Part shown: positions 1-6,560 of the stretch, one piece after another | Layout: the number at the start of each line of letters is the position of its first letter | Position numbering within the stretch: the first letter of the stretch is position 1 | Source: Eubacteriales Family XIII. Incertae Sedis bacterium | GTDB taxonomy: Bacteria > Bacillota > Clostridia > Peptostreptococcales > Anaerovoracaceae | Length of the DNA stretch: 8,816 nucleotides | Direction: 5' to 3' | NCBI GenBank assembly: GCA_031263875.1 | Contig: JAISEX010000296.1 | Location: 1-8,816, forward strand | Program-made: the position numbers and the translations under genes | The notes under the pieces: model-generated | Told to the model about the DNA's origin: nothing | The model's input: only the letters and a program-made list of their open reading frames with translations | The model's database searches: none

Positions 1-18
1 TCATCAAAATTTCAGGCG

Positions 19-402
19 CTAGTTATCATGCGGATTTTTCCTATGTTGGTTCGCTGTTTTTATTCGGTTGGAAAGTAATTCTTTGGCCGCTTGCAGCTCT
101 GCCTTCCTCGATGCACTAAGGTTTTTCCCAGCTCGGTTGATATAGAACGTCAACATCCTCATTCCCGAGCTGGGACCTTTCGGCGATACCTTCTTCGAAT
201 CATCGACGCCGAGAACGTCGAAATCCCGCGGCAGCACGACGGCCGCCGCGCACACAGGGCCCGCGAGCGACCCGCGCCCTACCTCGTCGACGCCGATCAC
301 ATAGCGGACCCATTTGCTATCGTACAGGTCATTTTCATACTGCTTCATATCGGCAAGCCGCCGGCGCAGCTTTGCCTCCCGCTCAACCTTCGTCAGACCC
401 AT
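19..402 (-). CDS. rnhB: RNase HII N-terminal fragment fused in frame to a DUF3175-like tail (broken rnhB)
   Basis: RNase HII cleaves RNA in RNA-DNA hybrids, including single misincorporated ribonucleotides. Residues 1-75 (402-178) are a normal RNase HII start: a Lys/Arg-rich N-terminal extension, then the first active-site motif DEVGRG (Asp39, Glu40), SLAGPV, and the DDSKKVSPK segment at 67-75. There the family similarity stops. Residues about 79-127 instead read [18 protein letters not shown] and a short basic tail, which I recognise from memory as the C-terminal half of DUF3175 proteins. At 127 residues it is far shorter than the usual 200-260 and lacks the downstream catalytic Asp residues, so RNase activity is not expected. 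The ATG at 402 overlaps the end of rbgA by 20 nt and has GGGGAG 5 nt upstream, so the start itself is genuine. Hand-counted GC is about 45% over 1-180 against about 64% over 181-420, which supports a junction near 175-180. The RNase HII call is strong; the DUF3175 call is moderate. Confidence 0.8.
   Translation of the reverse strand: MGLTKVEREAKLRRRLADMKQYENDLYDSKWVRYVIGVDEVGRGSLAGPVCAAAVVLPRDFDVLGVDDSKKVSPKGPSSGMRMLTFYINRAGKNLSASRKAELQAAKELLSNRIKTANQHRKNPHDN
127..174. repeat. 10-bp inverted repeat at the rnhB fusion junction
   Basis: CCCAGCTCGG at 127-136 is perfectly inverted at 165-174, with 28 nt between the arms. One arm encodes the Arg-Ala-Gly of the DUF3175-like segment; the other sits just beyond the point where RNase HII similarity ends. 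Such a repeat at a junction could reflect fold-back or template-switch joining (biological or during library amplification), or it may be chance. It lies inside an open frame and has no T-run, so it is not a terminator. Confidence 0.5.
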
Positions 403-1270
403 GCCCGCTCCCCGCTTCCGGCGCCCGCTCTATCGTCACGCGCCCCAGTTTCCCGCTGCGGAATTCGTCGAGGACCGTCCGCGCCGTCCGTTCGTAATCG
501 ATCTTCTTCCCCGGAAGCAGAAAGCCGCGTTTCCGCGCGATCGCCTCCATCAGCGCAAGCGCCCCGCCGGTTTCGCGCGCGTCGCCGTCCGGCAATTCGC
601 TCATATCGACGCCGTACCGCGGCGCGATCATCTCCGGATATTCGCCCGCAAGGAAACGGATCAGTTCCAAGCCGAGTTCCTCCGTGTCCATAATGCCCTC
701 CGGTATCGAGCCGCAGAACGCGAGATGGAGCCCCACGGTCTGATCCTCGAACTTCGGCCACAAAATGCCCGGCGTATCGAGAAGCTGCATGCCGTTTTCG
801 AGCGTGATCCACTGCTTGCCGCGCGTGACGCCCGGCCGGTTCCCCGTCGCCGCGCTGCGCCGGCCCGTCAGCCGGTTGATTAGCGTCGACTTGCCGGAAT
901 TCGGTATGCCGATCACCATAATGCGCAGGACGCCGCGCCTCGTTTCGAGCTTGCCGAGCCGGTTCGTCAGAACGCTCGCGGCCGCCGGCTTCATGCTGTC
1001 CAGCGCGAGAGCCGTCCGCATATCCTTCATCTCATAGCGGCGAAAATAATCGAGCCAGGCGGAGGTCGCGGCCTCGTCCGCAAGGTCGCTCTTGTTCATC
1101 ACGAGCACGCGCGTCTTGCCCGCCGTCAGCTCCGAGAGGATCGGGTTTCGGCTCGACACGGGAATGCGCGCGTCACAGACCTCGACGACCGCGTCGACGA
1201 GTTTCAGATTCTCCGCGATAAGCTCGCGGGTTTTCTTCATATGGCCCGGATACCAGTTAAATGTCTGCAT
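383..1270 (-). CDS. rbgA: Ribosome biogenesis GTPase RbgA (YlqF)
   Basis: RbgA is a circularly permuted GTPase that helps late assembly of the 50S subunit in Gram-positive bacteria and acts in the cytoplasm. The N-terminus has the family signature NWYPGHMKK (5-13). The GTPase motifs come in permuted order: DARIP at 33-37, NKSD (G4) at 59-62, GIPNSGKST (G1/P-loop) at 121-129, [10 protein letters not shown] with the G2 Thr at 149, and DTPG (G3) at 165-168. A helical C-terminal domain of about 110 residues follows. The length of 295 residues is close to the usual 280-290; the Gly/Ser-rich tail (286-295) is extra. The ATG at 1270 is preceded by AGAAGG 4 nt upstream. It lies between rplS and rnhB, the typical Firmicutes arrangement, and overlaps rnhB by 20 nt, so the two are probably translationally coupled. 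It seems intact and functional. Confidence 0.97.
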   Translation of the reverse strand: MQTFNWYPGHMKKTRELIAENLKLVDAVVEVCDARIPVSSRNPILSELTAGKTRVLVMNKSDLADEAATSAWLDYFRRYEMKDMRTALALDSMKPAAASVLTNRLGKLETRRGVLRIMVIGIPNSGKSTLINRLTGRRSAATGNRPGVTRGKQWITLENGMQLLDTPGILWPKFEDQTVGLHLAFCGSIPEGIMDTEELGLELIRFLAGEYPEMIAPRYGVDMSELPDGDARETGGALALMEAIARKRGFLLPGKKIDYERTARTVLDEFRSGKLGRVTIERAPEAGSGHGSDEG

Positions 1271-1536
1271 ACTGCCTTCTCATTATCGGGCGGTTTCACA
1301 AGCCGTTAAGCAATTTGAAACGCCCCTTATAAACGAACGACGCCCTGCGGCGCCGGTCATTATTATTCTTAATTATATGTTTTGCCTTATTTCCGCCGCG
1401 CATAGGATGTGGGTCGCTGCGCTCCCAGTTGCAGCGAATGGATCACCGCCTCGCGAAACAAATTCCGCATGAAAAATATTCCCATCGGCAGTTTTCCCGG
1501 CTCGCATTTTCTTTACGTGCGGTAAAACGGTCACCC
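1271..1536 (-). other. Intergenic region between rplS and rbgA
   Basis: These 266 nt hold no convincing gene. Many clostridia have a signal peptidase gene here, but none is present. Visible elements are a weak hairpin just after rplS (TTTAC 1512-1516 with GTAAA 1522-1526, no T-run) and a 7-bp hairpin (TCGCTGC 1414-1420 with GCAGCGA 1431-1437, 10-nt loop). There is also a TATAAT on the minus strand at 1372-1377, in an AT-rich stretch, without a matching -35 box. A 32-codon ATG frame at 1485-1387 has no ribosome binding site. No intrinsic terminator is visible, so readthrough from rplS into rbgA is likely. Confidence 0.5.
1414..1437 (-). other. Possible RNA hairpin upstream of rbgA
   Basis: TCGCTGC (1414-1420) and GCAGCGA (1431-1437) form a perfect 7-bp inverted repeat around a 10-nt loop in the rplS-rbgA spacer. 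No U-run follows in either direction, so it is not a classical terminator. It could be a processing or stability element in the co-transcript, or chance in GC-rich DNA. Confidence 0.25.
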
Positions 1537-1881
1537 TTACGCTTCCTTCGAGCGTATACGCGCCGATTTACCCGTGCGCTGCCGCATATAATTCAGTTTT
1601 GCCCGGCGAACAAAACCGTGCTTCACCACCTCTATCCTGTCGATCTTCGGCGAATGGAGCGGGAACGTCTTCTCGACGCCGACGCCCGACGCGACGCGGC
1701 GCACCGTAAACGTCCGGCTGATGCCGCCGTTCTGCATCTTCAGCACAAAGCCCTCGAATATCTGGATTCTCTCGCGCTGGCCCTCTTTGATCTTGATATG
1801 GACCTTGACGGTATCGCCGATTTTGATCTCCGGCACGTCGTCCCGCAGATAGTCCTGTGTGATCGATTCAAGTATATTCAT
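1537..1881 (-). CDS. rplS: 50S ribosomal protein L19
   Basis: L19 is a large-subunit protein located at the 30S-50S interface. At 114 residues it matches the usual 113-118 and is recognisable throughout: an N-terminal helix, [18 protein letters not shown] (18-35), [17 protein letters not shown], the conserved [20 protein letters not shown] block, and the C-terminal basic [19 protein letters not shown] motif. The ATG at 1881 has an excellent AGGGAGG ribosome binding site with 9 nt spacing, consistent with a highly expressed gene. It is the first gene of the rplS-rbgA-rnhB operon. A promoter-like sequence lies about 100 nt upstream, leaving a leader of about 94 nt that could carry autoregulation. 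Nothing unusual is seen in the protein. Confidence 0.99.
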   Translation of the reverse strand: MNILESITQDYLRDDVPEIKIGDTVKVHIKIKEGQRERIQIFEGFVLKMQNGGISRTFTVRRVASGVGVEKTFPLHSPKIDRIEVVKHGFVRRAKLNYMRQRTGKSARIRSKEA

Positions 1882-1890
1882 CAGTTATTT

Positions 1891-1897
1891 CCTCCCT
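1891..1897 (-). promoter_or_regulatory. Strong ribosome binding site of rplS
   Basis: On the minus strand the sequence reads AGGGAGG, then AAATAACTG (9 nt) and the ATG at 1881. It is the best Shine-Dalgarno match in the window and fixes the L19 start. Confidence 0.85.
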
Positions 1898-1909
1898 CGC
1901 CCAAAGGCA

Positions 1910-1932
1910 AACCACCCGAAACGTTCTTGGTT
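1910..1932 (-). other. Possible hairpin in the rplS leader
   Basis: In the leader, AACCA and TGGTT arms (1928-1932 and 1910-1914) flank a 13-nt loop that itself contains a GAA/TTC pairing. It lies 13-30 nt upstream of the ribosome binding site. Firmicutes rplS mRNAs are known to carry an L19 leader motif, and the leader length here would allow one. I cannot match the consensus by eye, so this is a candidate only. Confidence 0.25.
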
Positions 1933-1981
1933 CCCCGCGCCCTGTGCGCCGACCAGCGGACCGCCCGCAATAACGGTACAT

Positions 1982-2011
1982 ATAATACCACATTTTCGCC
2001 CCGGATTTCAA
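1982..2011 (-). promoter_or_regulatory. Sigma-A-type promoter for rplS-rbgA-rnhB
   Basis: On the minus strand TTGAAA (2011-2006) and TATTAT (1987-1982) are separated by 18 nt, a good housekeeping promoter match (4 of 6 or better in each box). Predicted transcription would start near 1975, giving a leader of about 94 nt before the L19 ATG. It lies in the only sizeable gap between the upstream transglutaminase gene and rplS, where a promoter is expected. No strong terminator for the upstream operon is visible between 2012 and 2085; there is only an AT-rich 6-bp inverted repeat, CGAATA/TATTCG. Confidence 0.65.
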
Positions 2012-2085
2012 GTGCGGTTTCAAAAGTCACCCGCGAGAAGCGCGAATATGTAATAAAATTATTCGATCGGGCCGATATTCCATTT

Positions 2086-4281
2086 TCAGTACAGTCCGCG
2101 CACAAGCCGCAGCCGCAGTTTTTTGTGCCACGGCAGGGTGCGTTTGACGGTTTCGAGGGCGGCATCTTTGAAGCGCACGACCTGCAGGATTTCATCGCGG
2201 CTCAGCGCCCGTCCGCCGAAACGCGCCGCGCGGTGGATAGTCAGGACGGCGGTGATTTCCTCCGCGCTTATGCCGGTTAGCGCCTGTATCTCACCGATCC
2301 GCTCGAACAGCGAGGTATTTTGGCCGCCAAGTCCGATCTCCCGCAACAGGTCGAAGGCGTAGAGCAGCAGCGCCTGCGCCGCCTTGTTCGCATCGGAGGA
2401 TCCGCACGCCGCACGCCGCCGGCGCAGCGCCGCCCGTTTCCGTAGAGAGAAAATGAGCGCGAACAGCGCCAGCGCCGCGGCGAGGGCCGCCGCTATCCAC
2501 AGCATCGTTTTTCCGGAAATCGACGGCATCGAGAACGAGAAACGGCTTCCGCGGTTTTCAGCGGCGTCCGCGTCATCGGGTTTTTCTTCGGGCTCGGCCG
2601 TTATGCGCAGACTGCCCGCGCCCGCATCGCCCTCCGAGATATCCTCGGGCTGCTCCATCACATTCAGGTAGGTCGGCGTCGCCTCGAACGGGATCCAGCC
2701 CACGCCGTCCACGTAGAATTCCGCCCACGCGTGGGCGTGCGTGTCATCGAGCCGGAACAGCGTGCGCCCCGAAGCGTCAGCCGCGTCATCCGGCGTTATC
2801 AGATAGCCCTCGACATAACGCGCGGGAATTCCATAGTAGCGGACCAGCAGCGCCGCGGCGGTCGTGTAATGGACGTCGTAGCCGCGCTTTTCACGCTCGA
2901 CAAAATTCTGAAAAAAATCCCGGCCGGCCGCCGCGCTCGCGTCGACCGTATCGCTGTAGGCCGCCCGCGACGCGAGAAACGTGAGGATCCGCTGCTTGAC
3001 ATAGGGATACGGCGGATGCCAGTCGTCGCCCGCGTCATAGGCGCCGAGGTGTTTTTCGATCAGCGCGCGCGTGGAATCCGGAAGCTGCCGGTACCGCGCA
3101 TAGACGTACGCGCTGTAATGGCTTTCGTTTTTCATATAACGTTCGGCGGCCGCGCCGCCTTCCGCGGCGGCGGTCAGCACACCGGCCGCGACTTCGGGAT
3201 ACCGCTTCACGAGATTCTGCGTCGCCCAGTACTGGTATTCCCGGTCGCCCCGCAGACCGGACGACCGTAATTTCTCGTCGCCGATATCGTTTGCGGAAAG
3301 CAGATTCGCGCCGGCTTCGCTTATCTCGTAGGGCGCGAAGATATACCGGCTGCTTTCGCCGATATTTTTCACGGAAATCACGGCGGCCTTCTCGTCCGCT
3401 TCGGACAGACTTCCCGCCTGCGCCGTCTGCGTCTGGCCGTAAAAGCCGTCCTCGTGAAGGCTCGCAAACGTCGCCGCGTTTTCAGCGCGCTCCGCGGGGG
3501 ACAATTCGCTCCACCCCGTGCCATTATATTCATCGCCGACAAACCCGCGAAAATATAACGAATCGGGCTCGTCCATCACGATCTCCACGCGAACGTCGCC
3601 CGCGTGCGTCGTCCGGTTTTCGAGGTTCGTGAAATCGCCGTGCGGTAAATAACTGCCGCTCTTTCCGTACCGCCATTCGTCGAGAGCGGATATAATATGC
3701 GATTTGGCCCGCGTTATCCCGCCGGCTTCCGGCAGATTTAGTGCGGCGAAAACGGCCCCGCCCGTTACACACAGCAAAATAGCCGATGTGATAAGTATCG
3801 TTTTCACGGGCCGGTTCGCGCGAAACGGTGACGCGGCGCTTATGCGAACGAGCAGCGCAAATGAGAGTATAAAAACCGGCAGCAAAAATACCGCGAGCGT
3901 CCCGCCGAGCGTGGCCACGGCCACCGAAAACAGCATTAACAGAAGCGCCGCGAGCAGGACGCCGCGGGTTTTTATTATATAAACGAGAAGGCTCACGAAA
4001 ACGATACCCACGACGGCGATAAACACCGCCACGCACAAGCGGTTATCCCCGGTGTAGATATCCGTTTCAAACCGCGGGAATATGCGGCCGAAGCGCCGCT
4101 CCAGCATACCGGCGACGGAATTCGCTGTCAAGCAAAATCCTTGCATTAGAGACGCTCTCGCTATTACGGCACACAGCAGCGCGACACCCGCGCAGATGAA
4201 CGCCGCGATACGGGCGCGCGTTATCCCGCCCCGCCGCTTTTCGTTATTCGCGCATTCTATCCGCAATCCGCCCGCCGTCAT
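2086..4281 (-). CDS. Polytopic membrane protein with transglutaminase-like domain, nucleophile Cys replaced by Asp
   Basis: A 731-residue TgpA-like protein. Layout: one N-terminal membrane helix (about 22-46), three more (about 82-102, 107-125, 126-147) and another at about 160-182; a long extracellular region (about 185-590) with the transglutaminase-like core; a C-terminal helix (about 592-613); and a basic cytoplasmic tail resembling the DUF4129 tail of the family. The core reads RGYDVHYTTAAALL (466-479), then YGIPARYVEGYL (483-494), the His motif DTHAHAWAEFYV (513-524, likely His517) and WIPFEATP (529-536). In active relatives the first motif is GYC-H-A; here residue 469 is Asp (codon GAC), two substitutions from a Cys codon. 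The third triad position is Glu533, a substitution I recall in relatives. Transglutaminase or protease chemistry is therefore doubtful. The ATG directly follows the DUF58 stop codon, with GAGGTGG about 8 nt upstream. Last gene of the operon. The domain call is firm; the function is unknown. Confidence 0.93.
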   Translation of the reverse strand: MTAGGLRIECANNEKRRGGITRARIAAFICAGVALLCAVIARASLMQGFCLTANSVAGMLERRFGRIFPRFETDIYTGDNRLCVAVFIAVVGIVFVSLLVYIIKTRGVLLAALLLMLFSVAVATLGGTLAVFLLPVFILSFALLVRISAASPFRANRPVKTILITSAILLCVTGGAVFAALNLPEAGGITRAKSHIISALDEWRYGKSGSYLPHGDFTNLENRTTHAGDVRVEIVMDEPDSLYFRGFVGDEYNGTGWSELSPAERAENAATFASLHEDGFYGQTQTAQAGSLSEADEKAAVISVKNIGESSRYIFAPYEISEAGANLLSANDIGDEKLRSSGLRGDREYQYWATQNLVKRYPEVAAGVLTAAAEGGAAAERYMKNESHYSAYVYARYRQLPDSTRALIEKHLGAYDAGDDWHPPYPYVKQRILTFLASRAAYSDTVDASAAAGRDFFQNFVEREKRGYDVHYTTAAALLVRYYGIPARYVEGYLITPDDAADASGRTLFRLDDTHAHAWAEFYVDGVGWIPFEATPTYLNVMEQPEDISEGDAGAGSLRITAEPEEKPDDADAAENRGSRFSFSMPSISGKTMLWIAAALAAALALFALIFSLRKRAALRRRRAACGSSDANKAAQALLLYAFDLLREIGLGGQNTSLFERIGEIQALTGISAEEITAVLTIHRAARFGGRALSRDEILQVVRFKDAALETVKRTLPWHKKLRLRLVRGLY

Positions 4282-5433
4282 CTATACCACCACCTCATAC
4301 ATATCGTCCGCTATCGTTTCCGGCGTCATCTCAACGCAGTCCGCTTCCGCCGTTTTTGCCGCCCGGACGACAAAGCGCGTCACGCGCGACAGCGGCGCAA
4401 GCGACGCCTCATCATACGCCGTTTCCGCCGCGACGATCACGATATGCGATTGCGGGGCGGTTTTATAGACGCCGACATAATGCGCAAGGCAACCTCGGCT
4501 GTCAAACGCCTGCCGCGCCGACAGCAGTTTATCGGCCAATCCGTTCACGTCATCTTCGGACGCTATCTTATACCGGTGAAAATTCCCCTCGTCCGTATCG
4601 TACCAGCCCGCGTCATGCGTCACGCCGGACGCGGCGAGATTTTGCGACAGGGAGAGAAAGACCTCGGCCGCCGCGCCGCAGAGCGAAGCGTGGGGCAATT
4701 CGCCCGCAGGATTTCCCGTTTCAAAAAGCAGCAGCGCCGAACGTTCTACCGGCAGTCCCGGCTCCCTGACGATAATCTTGTCGAGTTTGCTCGTCAGCTT
4801 CCAGTGAATGCTTTTGATGCTGTCACCCGGCACGTATTCGCGGTTCCACAGCGGCTCGGAGATGTCGTAGCCCGTTTTCACGGACGAATATTCCGCTTCG
4901 CTCGCCTCCGCTCCGGGCGACGGTTCGAACGCGACCTGCGACCGGTAGAGATCGGGATAGACGACGGCGGAACCCGAAACGGCCGCGGTTCGTTTCACAA
5001 AGGTCAGCCCCGTCAGATCGTATAATTTCATGCCCTCCATGCGAAAGCGTATCCGCCCGCACTGTGCCGATTCGACCGTAAACGGTATCGCGCATATTCC
5101 GAAACGTGATAATGAAAACGTCAGCGGCAGGACCGACGCGTCGCCCGTCAGGATATTTTCGCAGACCAAAGCGCCGCTTACGCGGGCCGTGAGAAAGAGT
5201 CCTTTCGATTCGGCATGCAGCGTTCCCGCGCCCGTCTTATGCTTGTCCATTCCCGCCCGCATCTCCACGCGCAGCGCCGGACGAAGCCGCGCAAGGCGGT
5301 GCAAGATGGCGCAGATAACGGGGAAAATCAGCACCAGGCCGAACGCGATATCGGCGGCGGCAGCCCGCGAAAACAGGCAGACCGCGGCGGCAGAAACGAG
5401 AGCGACGCTATAAAAGATCCACGATTTCAGCAT
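4282..5433 (-). CDS. DUF58 domain membrane protein
   Basis: DUF58 proteins are partners of MoxR AAA+ ATPases and are encoded beside them in most bacterial phyla; their biochemical role is unsettled. This one has two N-terminal membrane helices (about 4-24 and 27-47), a beta-rich middle region (about 55-165), and the family hallmark NREYVPGDSIKSIHWKLTSK (197-216) followed by DKIIVREPG. The region after the hallmark (about 230-383) corresponds to the divergent vWA-like fold that DUF58 proteins carry. I see no intact MIDAS DxSxS motif: after SALLLFE comes TGNPAG. The length of 383 is normal. The ATG at 5433 lies 7 nt after the MoxR stop codon without a clear Shine-Dalgarno sequence, suggesting translational coupling to the ATPase. 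Its stop codon abuts the ATG of the transglutaminase-like gene. Confidence 0.95.
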   Translation of the reverse strand: MLKSWIFYSVALVSAAAVCLFSRAAAADIAFGLVLIFPVICAILHRLARLRPALRVEMRAGMDKHKTGAGTLHAESKGLFLTARVSGALVCENILTGDASVLPLTFSLSRFGICAIPFTVESAQCGRIRFRMEGMKLYDLTGLTFVKRTAAVSGSAVVYPDLYRSQVAFEPSPGAEASEAEYSSVKTGYDISEPLWNREYVPGDSIKSIHWKLTSKLDKIIVREPGLPVERSALLLFETGNPAGELPHASLCGAAAEVFLSLSQNLAASGVTHDAGWYDTDEGNFHRYKIASEDDVNGLADKLLSARQAFDSRGCLAHYVGVYKTAPQSHIVIVAAETAYDEASLAPLSRVTRFVVRAAKTAEADCVEMTPETIADDMYEVVV

Positions 5434-5440
5434 CAGGCCG

Positions 5441-6370
5441 TCACATCACCGGAAGCTCTATCCGGTCGACGATCTCGCGGATAATGCCGGCGGAATCCCG
5501 CTCACTCATGCGCGCTTTCGGGCTCAGCACCAGCCGGTGCGCGCAGACGTCCGCGCAGACCGCACGGACGTCTTCCGGCACGACGAAATCCCGGCCCCGA
5601 ACCACGGCGTAGGACTTCGCCATCAGGCAGAGCGCGAGGGCGCCGCGCGGACTGATGCCGAGCGCCACCATTTCGTGCGCCCGCGTTTCCTCCGCGAGCC
5701 GCGTAATGTAATCGTATACGATATCGGACACGTGGACGGCGGCCGCCGCTTGCTGCAGGGCGAGGATCTTGTCCCGGTTCGCCACCTCAGCTACCGCGTT
5801 CAGCGGATTTTCCGTGTGCCGGTCTTTGAGTATGTTTATCTGGCTGTCGTGGTCGGGATAGCCCATCTTGAGGCAGATCATAAACCGGTCCATCTGGGAC
5901 GCGGGCAGCATCTGGGTTCCCGCCGAGCCGACGGGGTTCTGCGTCGCCAGCACGATAAACGGTTCGGGGATCGCGTGCGTGACGCCGTCGACCGTGACGT
6001 TGCCCTCCTCCATCACCTCCAAAAGCGCCGACTGCGTTTTGCTCGACGTCCGGTTTATCTCGTCGGCCAACAGCAAGTTCGTCATAACGGCGCCCGGCTT
6101 GTAGACGAGATCGCCGGCGTCTTTCTGCAGGACCGAAAAGCCGATAATGTCGGATGGCACGCTGTCGCTCGTGAACTGTACGCGCTTGTAATCGAGGCCG
6201 AGCGCGCGGCTGAAGGCGATGGCGAGCGTCGTCTTCCCGACGCCGGGAACGTCTTCGATCAGCACGTGGCCCTTCGACAGTATGGCCATAAAGACCTTTT
6301 CGATAACGTCGTCCTTCCCGATAATGACCTTTCCTACCTCGTTCATAATGGTTTCGGTTTCATGTTTCAT
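5441..6370 (-). CDS. MoxR-family AAA+ ATPase
   Basis: MoxR ATPases are cytoplasmic chaperone-like AAA+ proteins thought to remodel or activate membrane or secreted protein partners, usually a vWA or DUF58 protein encoded next door. Motifs in order: Walker A EDVPGVGKTT (39-48), Walker B NLLLADEINR (98-107), sensor 1 ATQNP (142-146), the LPASQMDRF segment with the putative arginine finger Arg162, and sensor 2 GISPRGALAL (238-247) in the helical lid. The 309-residue length is typical. The usual LPEAQLDRF is LPASQMDRF here, a mild change. The ATG at 6370 overlaps the preceding micro-ORF by 11 nt and has its own GGAG with 8 nt spacing, so it can also be initiated independently. All ATPase residues look intact. 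Confidence 0.97.
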   Translation of the reverse strand: MKHETETIMNEVGKVIIGKDDVIEKVFMAILSKGHVLIEDVPGVGKTTLAIAFSRALGLDYKRVQFTSDSVPSDIIGFSVLQKDAGDLVYKPGAVMTNLLLADEINRTSSKTQSALLEVMEEGNVTVDGVTHAIPEPFIVLATQNPVGSAGTQMLPASQMDRFMICLKMGYPDHDSQINILKDRHTENPLNAVAEVANRDKILALQQAAAAVHVSDIVYDYITRLAEETRAHEMVALGISPRGALALCLMAKSYAVVRGRDFVVPEDVRAVCADVCAHRLVLSPKARMSERDSAGIIREIVDRIELPVM

Positions 6371-6560
6371 CTGCGGTTCTCCGTTTTCTCAGTAATGCTA
6401 TAAGAGCGGCCAACGCGAGCGCGATTGCCACCGCGACTGCGCCGATCACCAGCGGCAGTCTGTCAAGTTTTTTGCTTGCGCTCATTAACTCGTTATGTTT
6501 CATGTGTAATTTTCCACTGTCAAGTTTTTTACTTGCGCCCATCAATTCGTTATATTTCAT
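6360..6560 (-). CDS. 66-residue single-pass membrane micro-protein duplicated from the toroid protein's anchor
   Basis: The protein has two near-identical 19-residue units at its N-terminus (units starting MKYNELMGASKKLD and MKHNELMSASKKLD). A membrane helix at about 35-56 and a basic end, LLRKRRTADET, follow. From ASKKLD onward it copies the last 40 or so residues of the upstream toroid protein: the 18 residues ASKKLDRLPLVIGAVAVA are identical in both. It begins 11 nt before the end of the toroid gene and ends 11 nt inside the MoxR gene. The ATG at 6560 has no recognisable ribosome binding site; an alternative start at Met20 (6503) has a weak GTGGA upstream. It could be a real micro-protein made by translational coupling, or a passive scar of duplication. 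The retained open frame and hydrophobicity despite nucleotide divergence favour some selection. Not a family I recognise. Confidence 0.55.
   Translation of the reverse strand: MKYNELMGASKKLDSGKLHMKHNELMSASKKLDRLPLVIGAVAVAIALALAALIALLRKRRTADET
6379..6382 (-). promoter_or_regulatory. Ribosome binding site of the MoxR gene inside the upstream ORF
   Basis: GGAG with 8 nt spacing precedes the ATG at 6370. It lies within the coding sequence of the 66-residue ORF. The homologous position in the other copy of the duplicated junction (about 6569-6575) has lost the GGAG. Confidence 0.6.
6461..6560. repeat. 57-bp tandem repeat nested in the duplication
   Basis: The unit starting at 6461 repeats at 6518 (offset 57 nt, 19 codons). 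The first 43 nt of the two units differ at 5 positions. It encodes the doubled MKxNELMxASKKLD motif of the micro-protein. A third, shorter match starts at 6651 in the toroid gene. The in-frame period points to a later slippage or unequal-crossover event inside the older 190-bp duplication. Confidence 0.8.

Noticed and set aside
1387..1485. A 32-codon minus-strand ORF in the rplS-rbgA spacer
   Set aside because: It has no ribosome binding site, no recognisable motif, and a length expected by chance.
2040..2066. CGAATA/TATTCG hairpin as terminator for the large operon
   Set aside because: The stem is short and AT-rich with an 11-nt loop and no clean U-run after it, so it is too weak to call an intrinsic terminator.
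1429..2280. Plus-strand ORF (283 codons) across rplS and the upstream spacer
   Set aside because: It runs antisense to the unmistakable L19 gene and its promoter region and shows no known motif.
2683..2689. Glu533 (FEATP) as a second broken triad residue in the transglutaminase-like protein
   Set aside because: Glu at this place is, to my recollection, common in bacterial transglutaminase-like membrane proteins, so on its own it does not indicate inactivation.
5537..6403. Long plus-strand ORF (288 codons) opposite the MoxR gene
   Set aside because: It is an antisense shadow: the minus-strand frame carries all AAA+ motifs, and the plus-strand peptide is Arg/His-rich without family features. 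GC-rich coding DNA often leaves such open antisense frames.
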